A stretch of DNA of 64,000 bases from an uncultured Eudoraea sp. GTDB lineage: Bacteria; Bacteroidota; Bacteroidia; Flavobacteriales; Flavobacteriaceae. The position numbers were made by a program, and so were the translations under genes. Every line of letters begins with the position of its first letter. The first letter of the stretch is position 1. Under the pieces are notes generated by a model, which saw nothing but the letters and a program-made list of their open reading frames with translations, had not been told where the DNA came from and made no database searches. The stretch covers positions 62,001-126,000 of the forward strand of contig NZ_CAMYKG010000001.1 of the NCBI RefSeq assembly GCF_947258925.1. Direction: 5' to 3'. Shown here piece after piece: positions 18,808 through 27,607 of the stretch.

Positions 18808-20445
18808 TTAATCCTTAAAAAAATGCAAAAGTTTCAGCGTAGAGCTATCATGTTTGCTAATATCTGAATCATTGATATCATCCAAAATTTTGGAAGCCAG
18901 TTGCTTGCCTAATTCCACCCCCCACTGATCAAAACTAAAAATATTCCATATAACACCCTGAACAAATATTTTATGTTCATACATGGCAATCAGCATTCCC
19001 AGAGTATGGGGTGTAAGCTTATCTATCAATAGTGTATTGGTGGGGTTATTTCCTTTAAAAGTCTTAAAGGGAACCAGAGCTTCGATTTCATTTTCCGGCA
19101 TTTCTTTAGCTTCTAATTCCTGTCTCACCTCATTTTCGGTTTTACCATTCATCAGTGCTTCGGTCTGAGCAAAGAAATTTGCCATTAATTTATTGTGATG
19201 ATCCGTATCACCATGCAATGATTCCTTAAAGCCTATAAAATCAGCAGGTATTAGTTTGGTACCCTGATGCATTAATTGAAAGAAAGCATGTTGAGAATTA
19301 GTGCCAGGTTCTCCCCATATTATAGTTCCCGTCTGATAATTTAGAAAATGACCATCTCTATCTACACTCTTACCGTTACTTTCCATCATGCCCTGCTGCA
19401 AATATGCCGAAAATCTATTGAGATATTGGGTGTAAGGAATAATTGCTTCCGTTTCTGCATGATAGAAATTGTTATACCAAACACTTATTAGGGCTAAAAT
19501 TACAGGGATATTTTGCTCAAAATCAGCAGTTTTGAAATGGGTGTCCATCTCATTTGCACCTGATAATAAGGATTCAAAATTATCATATCCTACTGCAAGT
19601 GAAATCGAAAGTCCAACTGCACTCCAGAGTGAAAACCTTCCGCCTACCCAATCCCACATTGGAAATACGTTTTCCCGGGCTATTCCAAATTCATTGATCT
19701 TCGTTGTATTTGTCGAAACAGCCGCAAAATGCCTTGCGACATCTCCTTCCTTCGCTGATTTTAAGAACCATCTTTTAATGGTATTTGCATTGGTCAGCGT
19801 CTCCTGAGTAGTGAAAGTTTTGGAAACGATTATGAATAATGTCGTCTCAGGATTAAGTTCCTTTAGTATCTCATATACATGATCTCCATCAACGTTACTG
19901 ACAAAGTGAGTGCGCAAATGATTTTTGTAGAACTTTAAGGCCTCTGTGACCATCAATGGTCCCAAATCGGAACCTCCTATGCCAATATTAACTACATCTG
20001 TGAATGCCTTTCCGGTATACCCCTTTTTTTCTCCACTGATGACACTATTGGTAAATTGTTGAATTTGTCTTCTAACCTGGTAAACTTCAGGCATAATATT
20101 AGCCCCCGACACCAGTACGGTATCTGTTTCTTTTGCTCTGAGAGCCGTATGAAGAACAGATCTGCCTTCGGTTTTGTTAATAAGATCTCCATTAAAAGTC
20201 TTTTCTATGGCGTCCTTCAAATTAACTTCTTCAGCTAACTGTAGCAGTAGGGACATCGTTTTATCTGTTATTCTATTCTTAGAATAATCAACATAAAAAT
20301 CCTTAAATCTAAGTGTGAATTTTTTAGCACGTTCTTTATCGGCTTCAAAAAGTTCCTTTAAATGTAACTGAGCGGTTTCCCTATAATTTTCTCCAAGTAG
20401 TTTCCAGGCTTCAGTAGCGGTTGGGTTAGTGTTCTGTAGTGGCAT
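18808..20445 (-). CDS. pgi: Glucose-6-phosphate isomerase
   Basis: Interconverts glucose-6-phosphate and fructose-6-phosphate in glycolysis/gluconeogenesis. The 545-aa length fits the long PGI type. Visible motifs: [14 protein letters not shown] (sugar phosphate binding), [10 protein letters not shown], the phosphate loop SKTFTTQET, the signature [14 protein letters not shown], catalytic Glu in QGMMESNGK, catalytic His in [10 protein letters not shown] and Lys in [12 protein letters not shown]. All key residues are in place. It is the last gene of a minus-strand operon after the M23 peptidase (4 bases between the ORFs), tryptophan dioxygenase and DUF3108 genes. Start ATG 20445. Confidence 0.97.
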   Translation of the reverse strand: MPLQNTNPTATEAWKLLGENYRETAQLHLKELFEADKERAKKFTLRFKDFYVDYSKNRITDKTMSLLLQLAEEVNLKDAIEKTFNGDLINKTEGRSVLHTALRAKETDTVLVSGANIMPEVYQVRRQIQQFTNSVISGEKKGYTGKAFTDVVNIGIGGSDLGPLMVTEALKFYKNHLRTHFVSNVDGDHVYEILKELNPETTLFIIVSKTFTTQETLTNANTIKRWFLKSAKEGDVARHFAAVSTNTTKINEFGIARENVFPMWDWVGGRFSLWSAVGLSISLAVGYDNFESLLSGANEMDTHFKTADFEQNIPVILALISVWYNNFYHAETEAIIPYTQYLNRFSAYLQQGMMESNGKSVDRDGHFLNYQTGTIIWGEPGTNSQHAFFQLMHQGTKLIPADFIGFKESLHGDTDHHNKLMANFFAQTEALMNGKTENEVRQELEAKEMPENEIEALVPFKTFKGNNPTNTLLIDKLTPHTLGMLIAMYEHKIFVQGVIWNIFSFDQWGVELGKQLASKILDDINDSDISKHDSSTLKLLHFFKD

Positions 20446-20449
20446 TGCG

Positions 20450-21721
20450 TTAGTTAAGTGTTAGCAATTTTTCTTCTGTTTTTTCAGGAAATTCAATACA
20501 ATCTAACTGTACTTTTTGTGGACTAATAAATTCAAAATAATCCTTTCTTATCGCTTCGGGAAGAGGTTCTGCAGCAGGAAGTTTTTCTTTAAAAGGATCA
20601 ACCTGGCGTCCATTTTTCCAGAAACGATAACACACGTGCGGGCCACCGGTATTACCTGTCATGCCTACCCATCCAATGACATCTCCTTGCCTCACAAATT
20701 CTCCGCGTTTAACTTTTTGCTTTTTCATATGGAGGTATTGCGTGCTATAGGTTCCATTATGCCTTATTTTAACATATTTCCCATTACCTCCTTTTCTGGT
20801 CGATTCTGTAATTGTACCATCTGCTGTTGCCATTATTGGGGTTCCTACGGGTGCGGCATAATCAGTGCCACGATGTGGCCTTACTTTATATCCATAATAG
20901 CGTATCCTCCTTTTCAGATTGTATCTAGAGGAAATTCTACTAAACTTAACAGGCGCCCTTAAAAAAGTCCTCCTGAGATTATTAGCCTCTTCATCAAAGT
21001 AATCAATTATATTTTTTAGAGAATCCGACTCGTAGGCAAATGCATAGAGAGGTGTGCCATTATGTTCGAAGTATGCTGCCTCAATAGGTTCTGCACCCGC
21101 ATAAATGGTATCATTAATATATTTTTCCTTGTAGATAACCTTAAATTTATCTCCTTTTTGCAACCTGAAAAAATCTATGGTCCAGGCATAAATTTCCGAA
21201 AGGTCATTGGTGACATTGTAATCAATTCCCTGATCCAATATTGCCTCGGAAAGCGAAGATTCAATTATTCCCCCTGCCTCTTTTTGAATATATTTTACTT
21301 GCTTACGATCCTTATAGGCTACAACAGAATCACGAAAATCAATTACAGTGAAATTAATCAGATCATTCTGGTAAATAAAAACCTGGGCTCCCCGGGCGGT
21401 ATCTTTAGACTTTAGAATTAGATAAGGCTTACCAACTCTAATCTTTCGAACATCAAAAGTGTCCCTATATTCTTCAGATAACTTAGCAATTTTAGGATAA
21501 TCAACTTTGTTTTCAATCATGATTTCTCCAAAGCTATCCCCACGTTTAACAGTGTCTCGAATGACCATAAAGTCTTCAAGATTAAATCCGAATTCTTTCT
21601 CAGTAGATAAATTTGTGTTGATTGCGGTATTAACTACCTGTTCGGTATCTTTTTCGGTTTGAACTTTCTTGCAGGAAATGATTATACTAAGTAATAAAAT
21701 TGTGCCCCAATACTTATACAT
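20450..21721 (-). CDS. M23 family peptidoglycan endopeptidase, lipoprotein
   Basis: A 423-aa envelope protein. The leader ends in a lipobox (LLLSIIISC, Cys at about 17), so it should be a lipoprotein. The middle (about 60-250) contains a LysM-like or OapA-like region ([24 protein letters not shown]). The LytM/M23 domain is at about 285-385 with zinc ligands: His and Asp of [14 protein letters not shown], His in [10 protein letters not shown], and [19 protein letters not shown]23 peptidases cut peptide crosslinks, which is needed for cell growth or division. It sits 2 bases after tryptophan dioxygenase and 4 bases before pgi, in an operon that mixes metabolism and wall remodelling. Confidence 0.92.
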   Translation of the reverse strand: MYKYWGTILLLSIIISCKKVQTEKDTEQVVNTAINTNLSTEKEFGFNLEDFMVIRDTVKRGDSFGEIMIENKVDYPKIAKLSEEYRDTFDVRKIRVGKPYLILKSKDTARGAQVFIYQNDLINFTVIDFRDSVVAYKDRKQVKYIQKEAGGIIESSLSEAILDQGIDYNVTNDLSEIYAWTIDFFRLQKGDKFKVIYKEKYINDTIYAGAEPIEAAYFEHNGTPLYAFAYESDSLKNIIDYFDEEANNLRRTFLRAPVKFSRISSRYNLKRRIRYYGYKVRPHRGTDYAAPVGTPIMATADGTITESTRKGGNGKYVKIRHNGTYSTQYLHMKKQKVKRGEFVRQGDVIGWVGMTGNTGGPHVCYRFWKNGRQVDPFKEKLPAAEPLPEAIRKDYFEFISPQKVQLDCIEFPEKTEEKLLTLN

Positions 21722-21723
21722 GG

Positions 21724-22692
21724 TCAGTTTTTAATTTTTTCAGGGTTAAAGATATGGTCTACCCATTGCTTTCCCCAATTATTTAACTCTAGTTTTGAAT
21801 ACAAATTTGGAAAAAATACAACCTTTTGAAAACTAGGAGGCAAATATTCCTTCCAATTAGTTCCACCGGTGGCCTCAATTGAAGTGCTCTCTTTGTTCAG
21901 ATATCTATGGGCTGATCCCAAATGCATCAAAGGCCAGTTAATGTTGGCATTCATGTCCATACTTTTTAACGCTTCTTTAAGCGCTTTATTATGTCTGCTC
22001 TCTTCCGGTAAATTTAAATATTTATGATATATCGTGTTGTTTTTCAACTGTTTGGCAATCCGAATAAATCTTGGGGTATATCTATATTCAAACTGCTTAA
22101 GGGTAAGGGTCTTTTCTCCTGTATCCTTGTCAGTTGCTCCTTTCTTCCAATAAATTTGCTCATAAAGTTCTTCGATACTATTTTCTTCGGAAAAGTTTTT
22201 CCTACCAGATGGGTGCACTAAATGTTCCAAAGGAGTAGCGTAAATTTCGATGGTCCTGTACTGAGCAGACTGAAACCCGCTCGACGGTAACAGGGCCATT
22301 CGGTATTGAAGGAATTGTTCACGTTCCATTCCGCGAATCATGATACTAAATGAAGAAATTAATGCTTTGTAGTAACTATTGATTCGGTTTATTTTTTCAA
22401 GAAAGAAATCTACATTTTGAGATTTATCATCTACAATTTGTTTTTCTTCATGGATAATCAACTTAAAGTAAAGCTCGGTGATCTGGTGGTACATAATAAA
22501 TATTTCCTCATCGGGAAAATATGTTCGGGGTACCTGTAAACTTAATAGTGTATCCAAATGAATATAATCCCAATAGGTGAGGTAACGTTGATACAACAAT
22601 CCATCTAAGTAAGAGCTTAAATCCTGGCCTGAATCCTTATATTTTTCTTCAAGTTTTGATATTTGGGATTCTATACGCTCCTTACTTTTCAT
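21724..22692 (-). CDS. Tryptophan 2,3-dioxygenase family protein
   Basis: Heme enzyme family opening the indole ring of tryptophan to N-formylkynurenine, the first step of the kynurenine route. The 322-aa protein shows the family segments YHQITELYFKLIIHEEKQI (active-site region), SGFQSAQYRTIEIYA, HLGSAHRYLNKE (aligning with the proximal heme His region, HR-x-h) and ATGGTNWKEYLPPSF (the TGG loop). It is somewhat diverged from proteobacterial TDO: the usual Glu before SGFQS is Ser here, so activity is likely but not certain. Gene order: after DUF3108 by 7 bases, before the M23 peptidase by 2. 3-hydroxyanthranilate dioxygenase is at 61.6 kb. Confidence 0.88.
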   Translation of the reverse strand: MKSKERIESQISKLEEKYKDSGQDLSSYLDGLLYQRYLTYWDYIHLDTLLSLQVPRTYFPDEEIFIMYHQITELYFKLIIHEEKQIVDDKSQNVDFFLEKINRINSYYKALISSFSIMIRGMEREQFLQYRMALLPSSGFQSAQYRTIEIYATPLEHLVHPSGRKNFSEENSIEELYEQIYWKKGATDKDTGEKTLTLKQFEYRYTPRFIRIAKQLKNNTIYHKYLNLPEESRHNKALKEALKSMDMNANINWPLMHLGSAHRYLNKESTSIEATGGTNWKEYLPPSFQKVVFFPNLYSKLELNNWGKQWVDHIFNPEKIKN

Positions 22693-22699
22693 ATGAAGT

Positions 22700-23530
22700 T
22701 TAGTCCATTATTATTTTGAACTGGTACTTAAGCGCATTATACGCGTCTAAATCTGCCGTAATAGCGCCAACTACAAGGTTGGCTTTTATCCTTATTGGTA
22801 TTTTATTCATATCATTAGAAACCCATAAGGACAAACTTTCCTTTTCTTTAAAAATACGGCCGGATTGTACCATAGGCCTAAATTTAAGACATTCTACTTT
22901 ACCAAACTTGGTCTTCAGAATTTCTTTGCCCATATATTTGAGTTTGAACTTATAGATCCCGTCATCATCATAAAGTACCTTAAGTTCTAATGACTCCCCT
23001 TCGACTAAATCCTCAAATTCATAGTTATTTCTTAAATAATAGAAAGCAGAAATCAGATCCTGTACGCTATCCTTAATGGTAATATTAAGCCTTCTATCAT
23101 TCTTTTTATCATTTAGAACCGCTACTTCTTTTTTGTGATCAAAATTAATTTCCTCATCTTTAGTGTAACCGCCCTCATTAAGTTTTCTAACAAACCGGTA
23201 CGGCTTCCCATCTTCTTTATCGAAATAGCTTTCATAGGTGTCATCCACTTTAAAAAATATGCTGGCAAAACCTGTAGTTTTTCCTCTGCCAACAACGTGA
23301 TATACAGGAATACTGTCTATCATATTGGACTTGATATGCAAGGTAGCATAACTTGCGTTTAAGAAGCCATAGTGTACCCTGAATTTCAGCCATTCCCCTG
23401 GCTTAAATGCCGGATCATTGTGCTTCTTATCAACTTTTTCATAATTGTTGTTAAAATTCTCAACCCTTATGTACTGTCCACTAAGCGATAGGCATAAAAT
23501 GATAAAAAATAGAAGAATGATCTTTTTCAT
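22700..23530 (-). CDS. DUF3108 family secreted protein
   Basis: A 276-aa exported protein, first gene of the operon with tryptophan dioxygenase, M23 peptidase and pgi. I chose the ATG at 23530 because it begins a classical signal peptide (MKKIILLFFIILCLSLSGQ); an in-frame start at 23569 would add 13 residues ahead of it. The mature part is beta-rich and matches DUF3108: FKPGEWLKFRVHYGFLNASYATLHI, VYHVVGRGKTTGFASIFFKVDDTYESYFD, LEFKPMV-like 'ECLKFRPMVQSGRIF', and LSLWVSNDMNKIPIRIKANLVVGAITADLDAY. Function is unknown; a periplasmic lipid- or LPS-related beta-structure has been suggested for the family, which I cannot test here. Confidence 0.85.
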   Translation of the reverse strand: MKKIILLFFIILCLSLSGQYIRVENFNNNYEKVDKKHNDPAFKPGEWLKFRVHYGFLNASYATLHIKSNMIDSIPVYHVVGRGKTTGFASIFFKVDDTYESYFDKEDGKPYRFVRKLNEGGYTKDEEINFDHKKEVAVLNDKKNDRRLNITIKDSVQDLISAFYYLRNNYEFEDLVEGESLELKVLYDDDGIYKFKLKYMGKEILKTKFGKVECLKFRPMVQSGRIFKEKESLSLWVSNDMNKIPIRIKANLVVGAITADLDAYNALKYQFKIIMD

Positions 23531-23576
23531 AACAGATTTTCGAATGTAATTTATCAAAAAAGATGTCAAATAAATT

Positions 23577-23584
23577 CAAATTTA
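23577..23584 (-). promoter_or_regulatory. Candidate -7 box for the DUF3108-TDO-M23-pgi operon
   Basis: Minus-strand TAAATTTG matches TAnnTTTG, 47 bases upstream of the ATG at 23530. No TTG at the ideal distance upstream. It lies inside the longer alternative ORF and so supports the shorter start. Confidence 0.3.
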
Positions 23585-23726
23585 CTATTACTTAAACAAA
23601 ATTTGTTCCAAAGTATTGTACTGTACATTACAACCAAGTGAAACAAAACAGTAATGGCCAGAGCAAAATTTCTGTGAATTCGTTTCACACAGAGCGGGGC
23701 ATCTGACAATGCGTAACTATGAATTC

Positions 23727-23734
23727 TACTTTTG
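23727..23734 (+). promoter_or_regulatory. Candidate plus-strand -7 box ahead of the hairpin element
   Basis: TACTTTTG fits TAnnTTTG. If used, a plus-strand transcript would start just before the 23757-23785 hairpin and run through the 17-nt motif and the mini-ORF at 23813. No good TTG upstream, so weak. Confidence 0.25.
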
Positions 23735-23756
23735 TCAAAGTCATGCGGGTGAAAAA

Positions 23757-23785
23757 AAAAGCCCCGATAAAGAATCAGGGCTTTT
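23757..23785 (-). terminator. Hairpin terminator after hppD
   Basis: 12-bp stem with one mismatch (23757-23768 with 23774-23785), loop AAAGA, core GCCC/GGGC. On the minus strand it is followed by about nine Ts, the form of an intrinsic terminator, about 190 bases after the hppD stop. On the plus strand it is followed directly by the 17-nt shared motif. Confidence 0.7.
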
Positions 23786-23786
23786 C

Positions 23787-23803
23787 CTAAATAACCAACC
23801 AAA
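23787..23803. repeat. 17-nt motif shared with 54058-54074, copy 1
   Basis: CTAAATAACCAACCAAA, one base after a GC-rich hairpin. The identical 17-mer occurs at 54058-54074, again just after a hairpin. Strand of action is unknown: on the plus strand it reads as a leader downstream of a 5' hairpin; on the minus strand it reads as the sequence just before a terminator. Confidence 0.7.
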
Positions 23804-23975
23804 CTTTAAATTATGAAAAACCAATACTTAAAGTTATAAGGGAACCACCCCTTATGTTGCACAAATTTAATTCATAAGTATTTTATCTAAAAGTTTTTTA
23901 ACTTACTTTAACTAGACTATTAACAATACTTTATAAAAGCATCTGAAATTTTGACATATTCTTAAGATAAGAGTT

Positions 23976-25118
23976 TCACAAAGTACCTCGGGAGGCCTGT
24001 TCCCTTTCAATAGCTTCAAAAAGCGCTTTAAAATTTCCTTTCCCAAAAGACTTGGCGCCTTTCCTCTGGATAATTTCAATAAACATTGTGGGTCGGTCCA
24101 GAACAGGTTTCGTAAATATCTGAAGTAAATATCCCTCATCATCTCTATCAATGAGAATACCCAATTCGCTTAAGGGTTCCAAATCTTCATCAATTTCGCC
24201 TACGCGGTCCAGCACATCCTCATAATAACTGGAAGGGACAGTTAAAAACTCCACCCCCCTCTCCCTGAGAGCCGTAACCGTATGTATGATATTATCCGTG
24301 GCCATGGCCATATGTTGAACCCCAGCTCCATTATAAAACTGGATATATTCTTCTATCTGCGATTTCTTTCGTCCGTCTGCCGGTTCATTTATTGGAAATT
24401 TTATCCTGCCATTTCCATTACTCATTACCTTACTCATCAATGCCGTATACTCTGTTGAGATATCTTTGTCGTCAAAGGAAACCAATTGTGCAAAACCCAT
24501 AACCTTTGCATAAAATTCACACCATTTATTCATCTCATTCCAACCGACATTACCCACCATATGATCTATATACTTCAGACCTACATTTGAAGGTTTGTAA
24601 TAGGGATCCCACTTTGTATATCCCGGCATAAAAACACCATCATATTCTCGGCGCTCAACGAAAACATGCACAGTTTCACCATAAGTATGAATTCCAGAGA
24701 GCACAATAGAACCATTTTCATCCTTTATTTCTTTGGGTTCAAAATAGCTTTCTGCTCCTCTACTGGTAGTTTCTTTATAACTTTTTGCAGCATCATCCAC
24801 CCACAGGGCAATAACCTTTACTCCGTCGCCATGTGAATCCACATGTTTATTAATTTCCCCTCCTGGTGTTAGTGATGATGTAAGAACCAGTCTAATTTTG
24901 TCCTGTTCCACAACATAAGAAACTTTGTCCTTTAGTCCGGTTTCCAATCCGGCATATGCCAAAGGCTGAAAGCCCCATGCGGCCATATAATAGTAGGCCG
25001 CCTGTTTGGCGTTACCTACATAAAGTTCTACGTAATCTGTGCCTAAAAGAGGTAAAAAATCTTCTGCTTCCAGGTTTTCTTTAGGCAATTTTAAAGACGA
25101 TTTATCCAGTATTTCCAT
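23976..25118 (-). CDS. hppD: 4-hydroxyphenylpyruvate dioxygenase
   Basis: Non-heme Fe(II) enzyme turning 4-hydroxyphenylpyruvate into homogentisate in tyrosine degradation. The 380-aa length is typical. Two vicinal-oxygen-chelate halves are visible; the iron ligands are His186 (YIDHMVGNV), His269 (GVQHMAMATDN) and Glu348 (PTMFIEIIQRKG). The C-terminal segment GYLLQIFTKPVLDRPT is characteristic of HPPD rather than hydroxymandelate synthase. Start ATG 25118. It is a single gene here: homogentisate dioxygenase is not in the next positions. The tryptophan dioxygenase operon lies 450 bases downstream on the same strand, separated by a terminator. Confidence 0.96.
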   Translation of the reverse strand: MEILDKSSLKLPKENLEAEDFLPLLGTDYVELYVGNAKQAAYYYMAAWGFQPLAYAGLETGLKDKVSYVVEQDKIRLVLTSSLTPGGEINKHVDSHGDGVKVIALWVDDAAKSYKETTSRGAESYFEPKEIKDENGSIVLSGIHTYGETVHVFVERREYDGVFMPGYTKWDPYYKPSNVGLKYIDHMVGNVGWNEMNKWCEFYAKVMGFAQLVSFDDKDISTEYTALMSKVMSNGNGRIKFPINEPADGRKKSQIEEYIQFYNGAGVQHMAMATDNIIHTVTALRERGVEFLTVPSSYYEDVLDRVGEIDEDLEPLSELGILIDRDDEGYLLQIFTKPVLDRPTMFIEIIQRKGAKSFGKGNFKALFEAIEREQASRGTL

Positions 25119-25260
25119 GATATTTTTTTGATTTTATTAGTAACTAAAGTTGTTTTGGGACGCGTTTGTCCAAGTCAGAGGTTTTCTGTGTTTACCACAT
25201 TGCCCGAAGATGGGCGGAAATATCAATTCTGGTTTCTAACATTGTGTTTGCTCAACCTTA

Positions 25261-25289
25261 CAAATATCGGAAAAAACTGCTAATCCCAA
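25261..25289 (-). promoter_or_regulatory. Candidate promoter for hppD
   Basis: On the minus strand: TTG (25287-25289), an 18-base spacer, then GATATTTG (25261-25268), one mismatch from TAnnTTTG. The ATG is 143 bases downstream, which would leave a long leader. Confidence 0.35.
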
Positions 25290-25334
25290 TAGACACAGAG
25301 CGCTTTTCCTGTTCAATAGGTAGCTAAACAACTC

Positions 25335-27590
25335 TTAAAACCAATATCCGATACTGAAAAAGAAATTTCCATCATTTATTTCGGGAGTCCAGGAGTACAT
25401 TATTTGTACCGGTCCTATAAAAGATTCCCATCCATATGATACGGCATAACCTGTATAATTGGGTAGTGTAAACCATTCTCCGGTCCTGAAAAGATCATCT
25501 TCAACATTAGCAATATTTGCTGTTAGCATAAAATGATGTTTTTTAACGAACTCAAAATCTAAACGGGCGGTGGATTTTACATAGCTATTGCCGGGTAAGC
25601 TCAGAAAATCATATCCTACAAAAGGAATAAAATTATTTATAAGATCATTCCCATAACCTCCCAGCACAAAATCGAGTGCTTTTACATCAGAGCTTCCCAG
25701 TTTAAACCCACCTTCAGTGGAAAGGTTCATTGAAAGTTTTCCTATAATAGGAAATGCAGCACCGAATTTGGCTTGAGCTATGGAAAATTCCTTGAAATTA
25801 TCATTAAAGTCTGATGAAAATAAATACAGGTGAAAATCCCCCTTAAAATACAGACCTCTTGAGGGAAAGTACCTTTTATTGTAGGTGTCTAATATTAATT
25901 GGCCATAGGTACTAAAATAGTCGCTTTTCTCAAAAAACACCCGTTCGTTTGAAGGGGGTTGTGGTGAAGGGTCTGTATCATCAATAAAGGTTTTGGTACT
26001 GTATTTAAGCAATTTATGTTCAGCCCCCAGGATAAAAGCAAATTCCTCTTTAAAAACGGTCTGAACATATAATTGATTCGTAAAATCTGATACCTCCAGA
26101 TTAATTACATTGATATTACTGATGTTTGAAATGTTAAAATTAGATCCAATTACATCTAAATCCACATCCTGTTTAAAATCATTGAGCCTCGAATTCACTC
26201 CAAAACTCCAATATGAACCTTTATCCAGATAGTATTGAAAATTATATCTGATGTTATCCCCAAGAGCAAAATCAATTGAAGCTACATCATCTTTCATAAA
26301 CAAGTTCTTTTTGGTAATGTTTATCAGTGCAGCCGTTTTATATAAATCATCATAGTGTACCCCTAATCTTAAATATGCTTTATTCGGGTTTTCTCTTAAT
26401 TTAAGAATTAATTCCTCGCCAGGCTCATTTGAAACCAACTCATAGCGAATTGTAGTGAAATTATTGGTGGCCGCAAGATTACTCATTCCCTGTTGCAATT
26501 TTTTAAAAGTAATTCTGGCTGGTAAATCAATGCGTAATTTCCCTTTTACATATGCCCTGGAATAATTAATATTACCATCAATTGTTAGTTTATTGATAAA
26601 AATAGAATCCTGGGGCACTATCTTTGGGGCATCCTTTCTAATACTTTTTTGTTGGGCTGCCACTTCCTTTAAATTCTCTAAATTATCGAGGGCTGCCAAC
26701 CTCCCATTTTCTATAATAGTCTCTGCTAAATCAAAATCAATCACAGAAATGTTCTCTACATCAGGTCTAATATAGATATCGGTTTCACTTACCTTTGCCT
26801 TCATGTCTTCTACAGTACGAAAATTATTAATCTGAAGTATGATATCCGTTGCTGAATTAAGGGATTCACGGTCTTTCAAATCATGCTGCACATCAACACC
26901 AATAATGATATCCGCGCCAAGCTGTTTAACTTCCTCGACCGGATAATTGTTTAAGACGCCTCCGTCAATTAAAATTTGATCATCTACTTCAGCGGGTTCA
27001 AATAGTGATGGAAATGTACCGCTTGCCATAACCGCTTCGGGCAGATAGCCTTTATTGAGTAAGACTTCCTGGCCTGTCTCTATATTGGTCGCTATGCAAA
27101 AAAATGGTATGGGTAATTTATTAAAATCATTGATGTCCTTTACATGATAAAGCAGCCGTGCAAGTTCATTATAAATTCTCTGACCCCCGGAAATGGCCTT
27201 TGGAAACGATATTTTAAATCTATTAAAAGGAAGTGTAAGCGCATATCTTTCAGAATCTTCTTTTTCATAAAAAGTCTTTGCACCCCTGGGAAGGTTGTCC
27301 TGAATAAGTTCACTAAAATTGGCTTGTCGGAAAATAGAATCCAGTTCGTTTGCCGAATATCCCGAAGCATACAAAGAGCCCACAATAGCACCCATACTTG
27401 TGCCTCCGATATAATCAATAGTTATACCCGCTTCTTCGATTACCTTAAGCGCACCTATATGTGCCATTCCCTTTGCTCCACCACCACTTAGAACCAGGCC
27501 TACTTTAATTGGCTGATCGGGTTCAATGAACTGGGCCCGACTTGCTGCAATGCATAGAATAAAAGTAAGAGTCAATGCCAATTTTTGCAT
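25335..27590 (-). CDS. Patatin-like phospholipase with C-terminal Omp85 barrel
   Basis: A 751-aa exported protein in three parts. Signal peptide about 1-19. Patatin domain about 28-300 with the oxyanion loop SGGGAKGMAHIGAL, nucleophile Ser65 in GGTSMGAIVG and catalytic Asp209 in LIDGGVLNNYPV. A POTRA-like segment follows at about 325-400 (IFINKLTIDGNINYSRAYVKGKLRI), then a BamA/Omp85-type 16-strand barrel (about 410-751) ending GNFFFSIGYWF. This build is that of type Vd-like autotransported lipases (PlpD/FplA group), where the barrel holds or exports the lipase at the outer membrane. In Bacteroidota the family is widespread and the substrate unknown. It lies 17 bases after uvrC, likely co-transcribed. 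Confidence 0.93.
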   Translation of the reverse strand: MQKLALTLTFILCIAASRAQFIEPDQPIKVGLVLSGGGAKGMAHIGALKVIEEAGITIDYIGGTSMGAIVGSLYASGYSANELDSIFRQANFSELIQDNLPRGAKTFYEKEDSERYALTLPFNRFKISFPKAISGGQRIYNELARLLYHVKDINDFNKLPIPFFCIATNIETGQEVLLNKGYLPEAVMASGTFPSLFEPAEVDDQILIDGGVLNNYPVEEVKQLGADIIIGVDVQHDLKDRESLNSATDIILQINNFRTVEDMKAKVSETDIYIRPDVENISVIDFDLAETIIENGRLAALDNLENLKEVAAQQKSIRKDAPKIVPQDSIFINKLTIDGNINYSRAYVKGKLRIDLPARITFKKLQQGMSNLAATNNFTTIRYELVSNEPGEELILKLRENPNKAYLRLGVHYDDLYKTAALINITKKNLFMKDDVASIDFALGDNIRYNFQYYLDKGSYWSFGVNSRLNDFKQDVDLDVIGSNFNISNISNINVINLEVSDFTNQLYVQTVFKEEFAFILGAEHKLLKYSTKTFIDDTDPSPQPPSNERVFFEKSDYFSTYGQLILDTYNKRYFPSRGLYFKGDFHLYLFSSDFNDNFKEFSIAQAKFGAAFPIIGKLSMNLSTEGGFKLGSSDVKALDFVLGGYGNDLINNFIPFVGYDFLSLPGNSYVKSTARLDFEFVKKHHFMLTANIANVEDDLFRTGEWFTLPNYTGYAVSYGWESFIGPVQIMYSWTPEINDGNFFFSIGYWF

Positions 27591-27607
27591 CAGGTTAAGT
27601 TAAAGTA

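Larger units (their letters stand above)
23531..23975. other. 445-base intergenic region with hairpins and promoter-like boxes
   Basis: Between hppD (stop) and the DUF3108 operon (start), both on the minus strand. It holds a candidate -7 box for the operon (23577-23584), a plus-strand TACTTTTG (23727-23734), a terminator hairpin (23757-23785), a 17-nt motif shared with another site (23787-23803), a plus-strand eight-codon mini-ORF (23813-23839) and a second small hairpin ATAAGGG/CCCTTAT (23836-23855). A minus-strand reading frame at 23566-23802 spans these signals and does not look like a protein. Confidence 0.6.

Noticed and set aside
23566-23802. Minus-strand open frame of 78 codons in the hppD-DUF3108 gap
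   Set aside because: It runs across a terminator hairpin, a -7 box and the operon promoter, has no domain or good start, and its composition is not protein-like.
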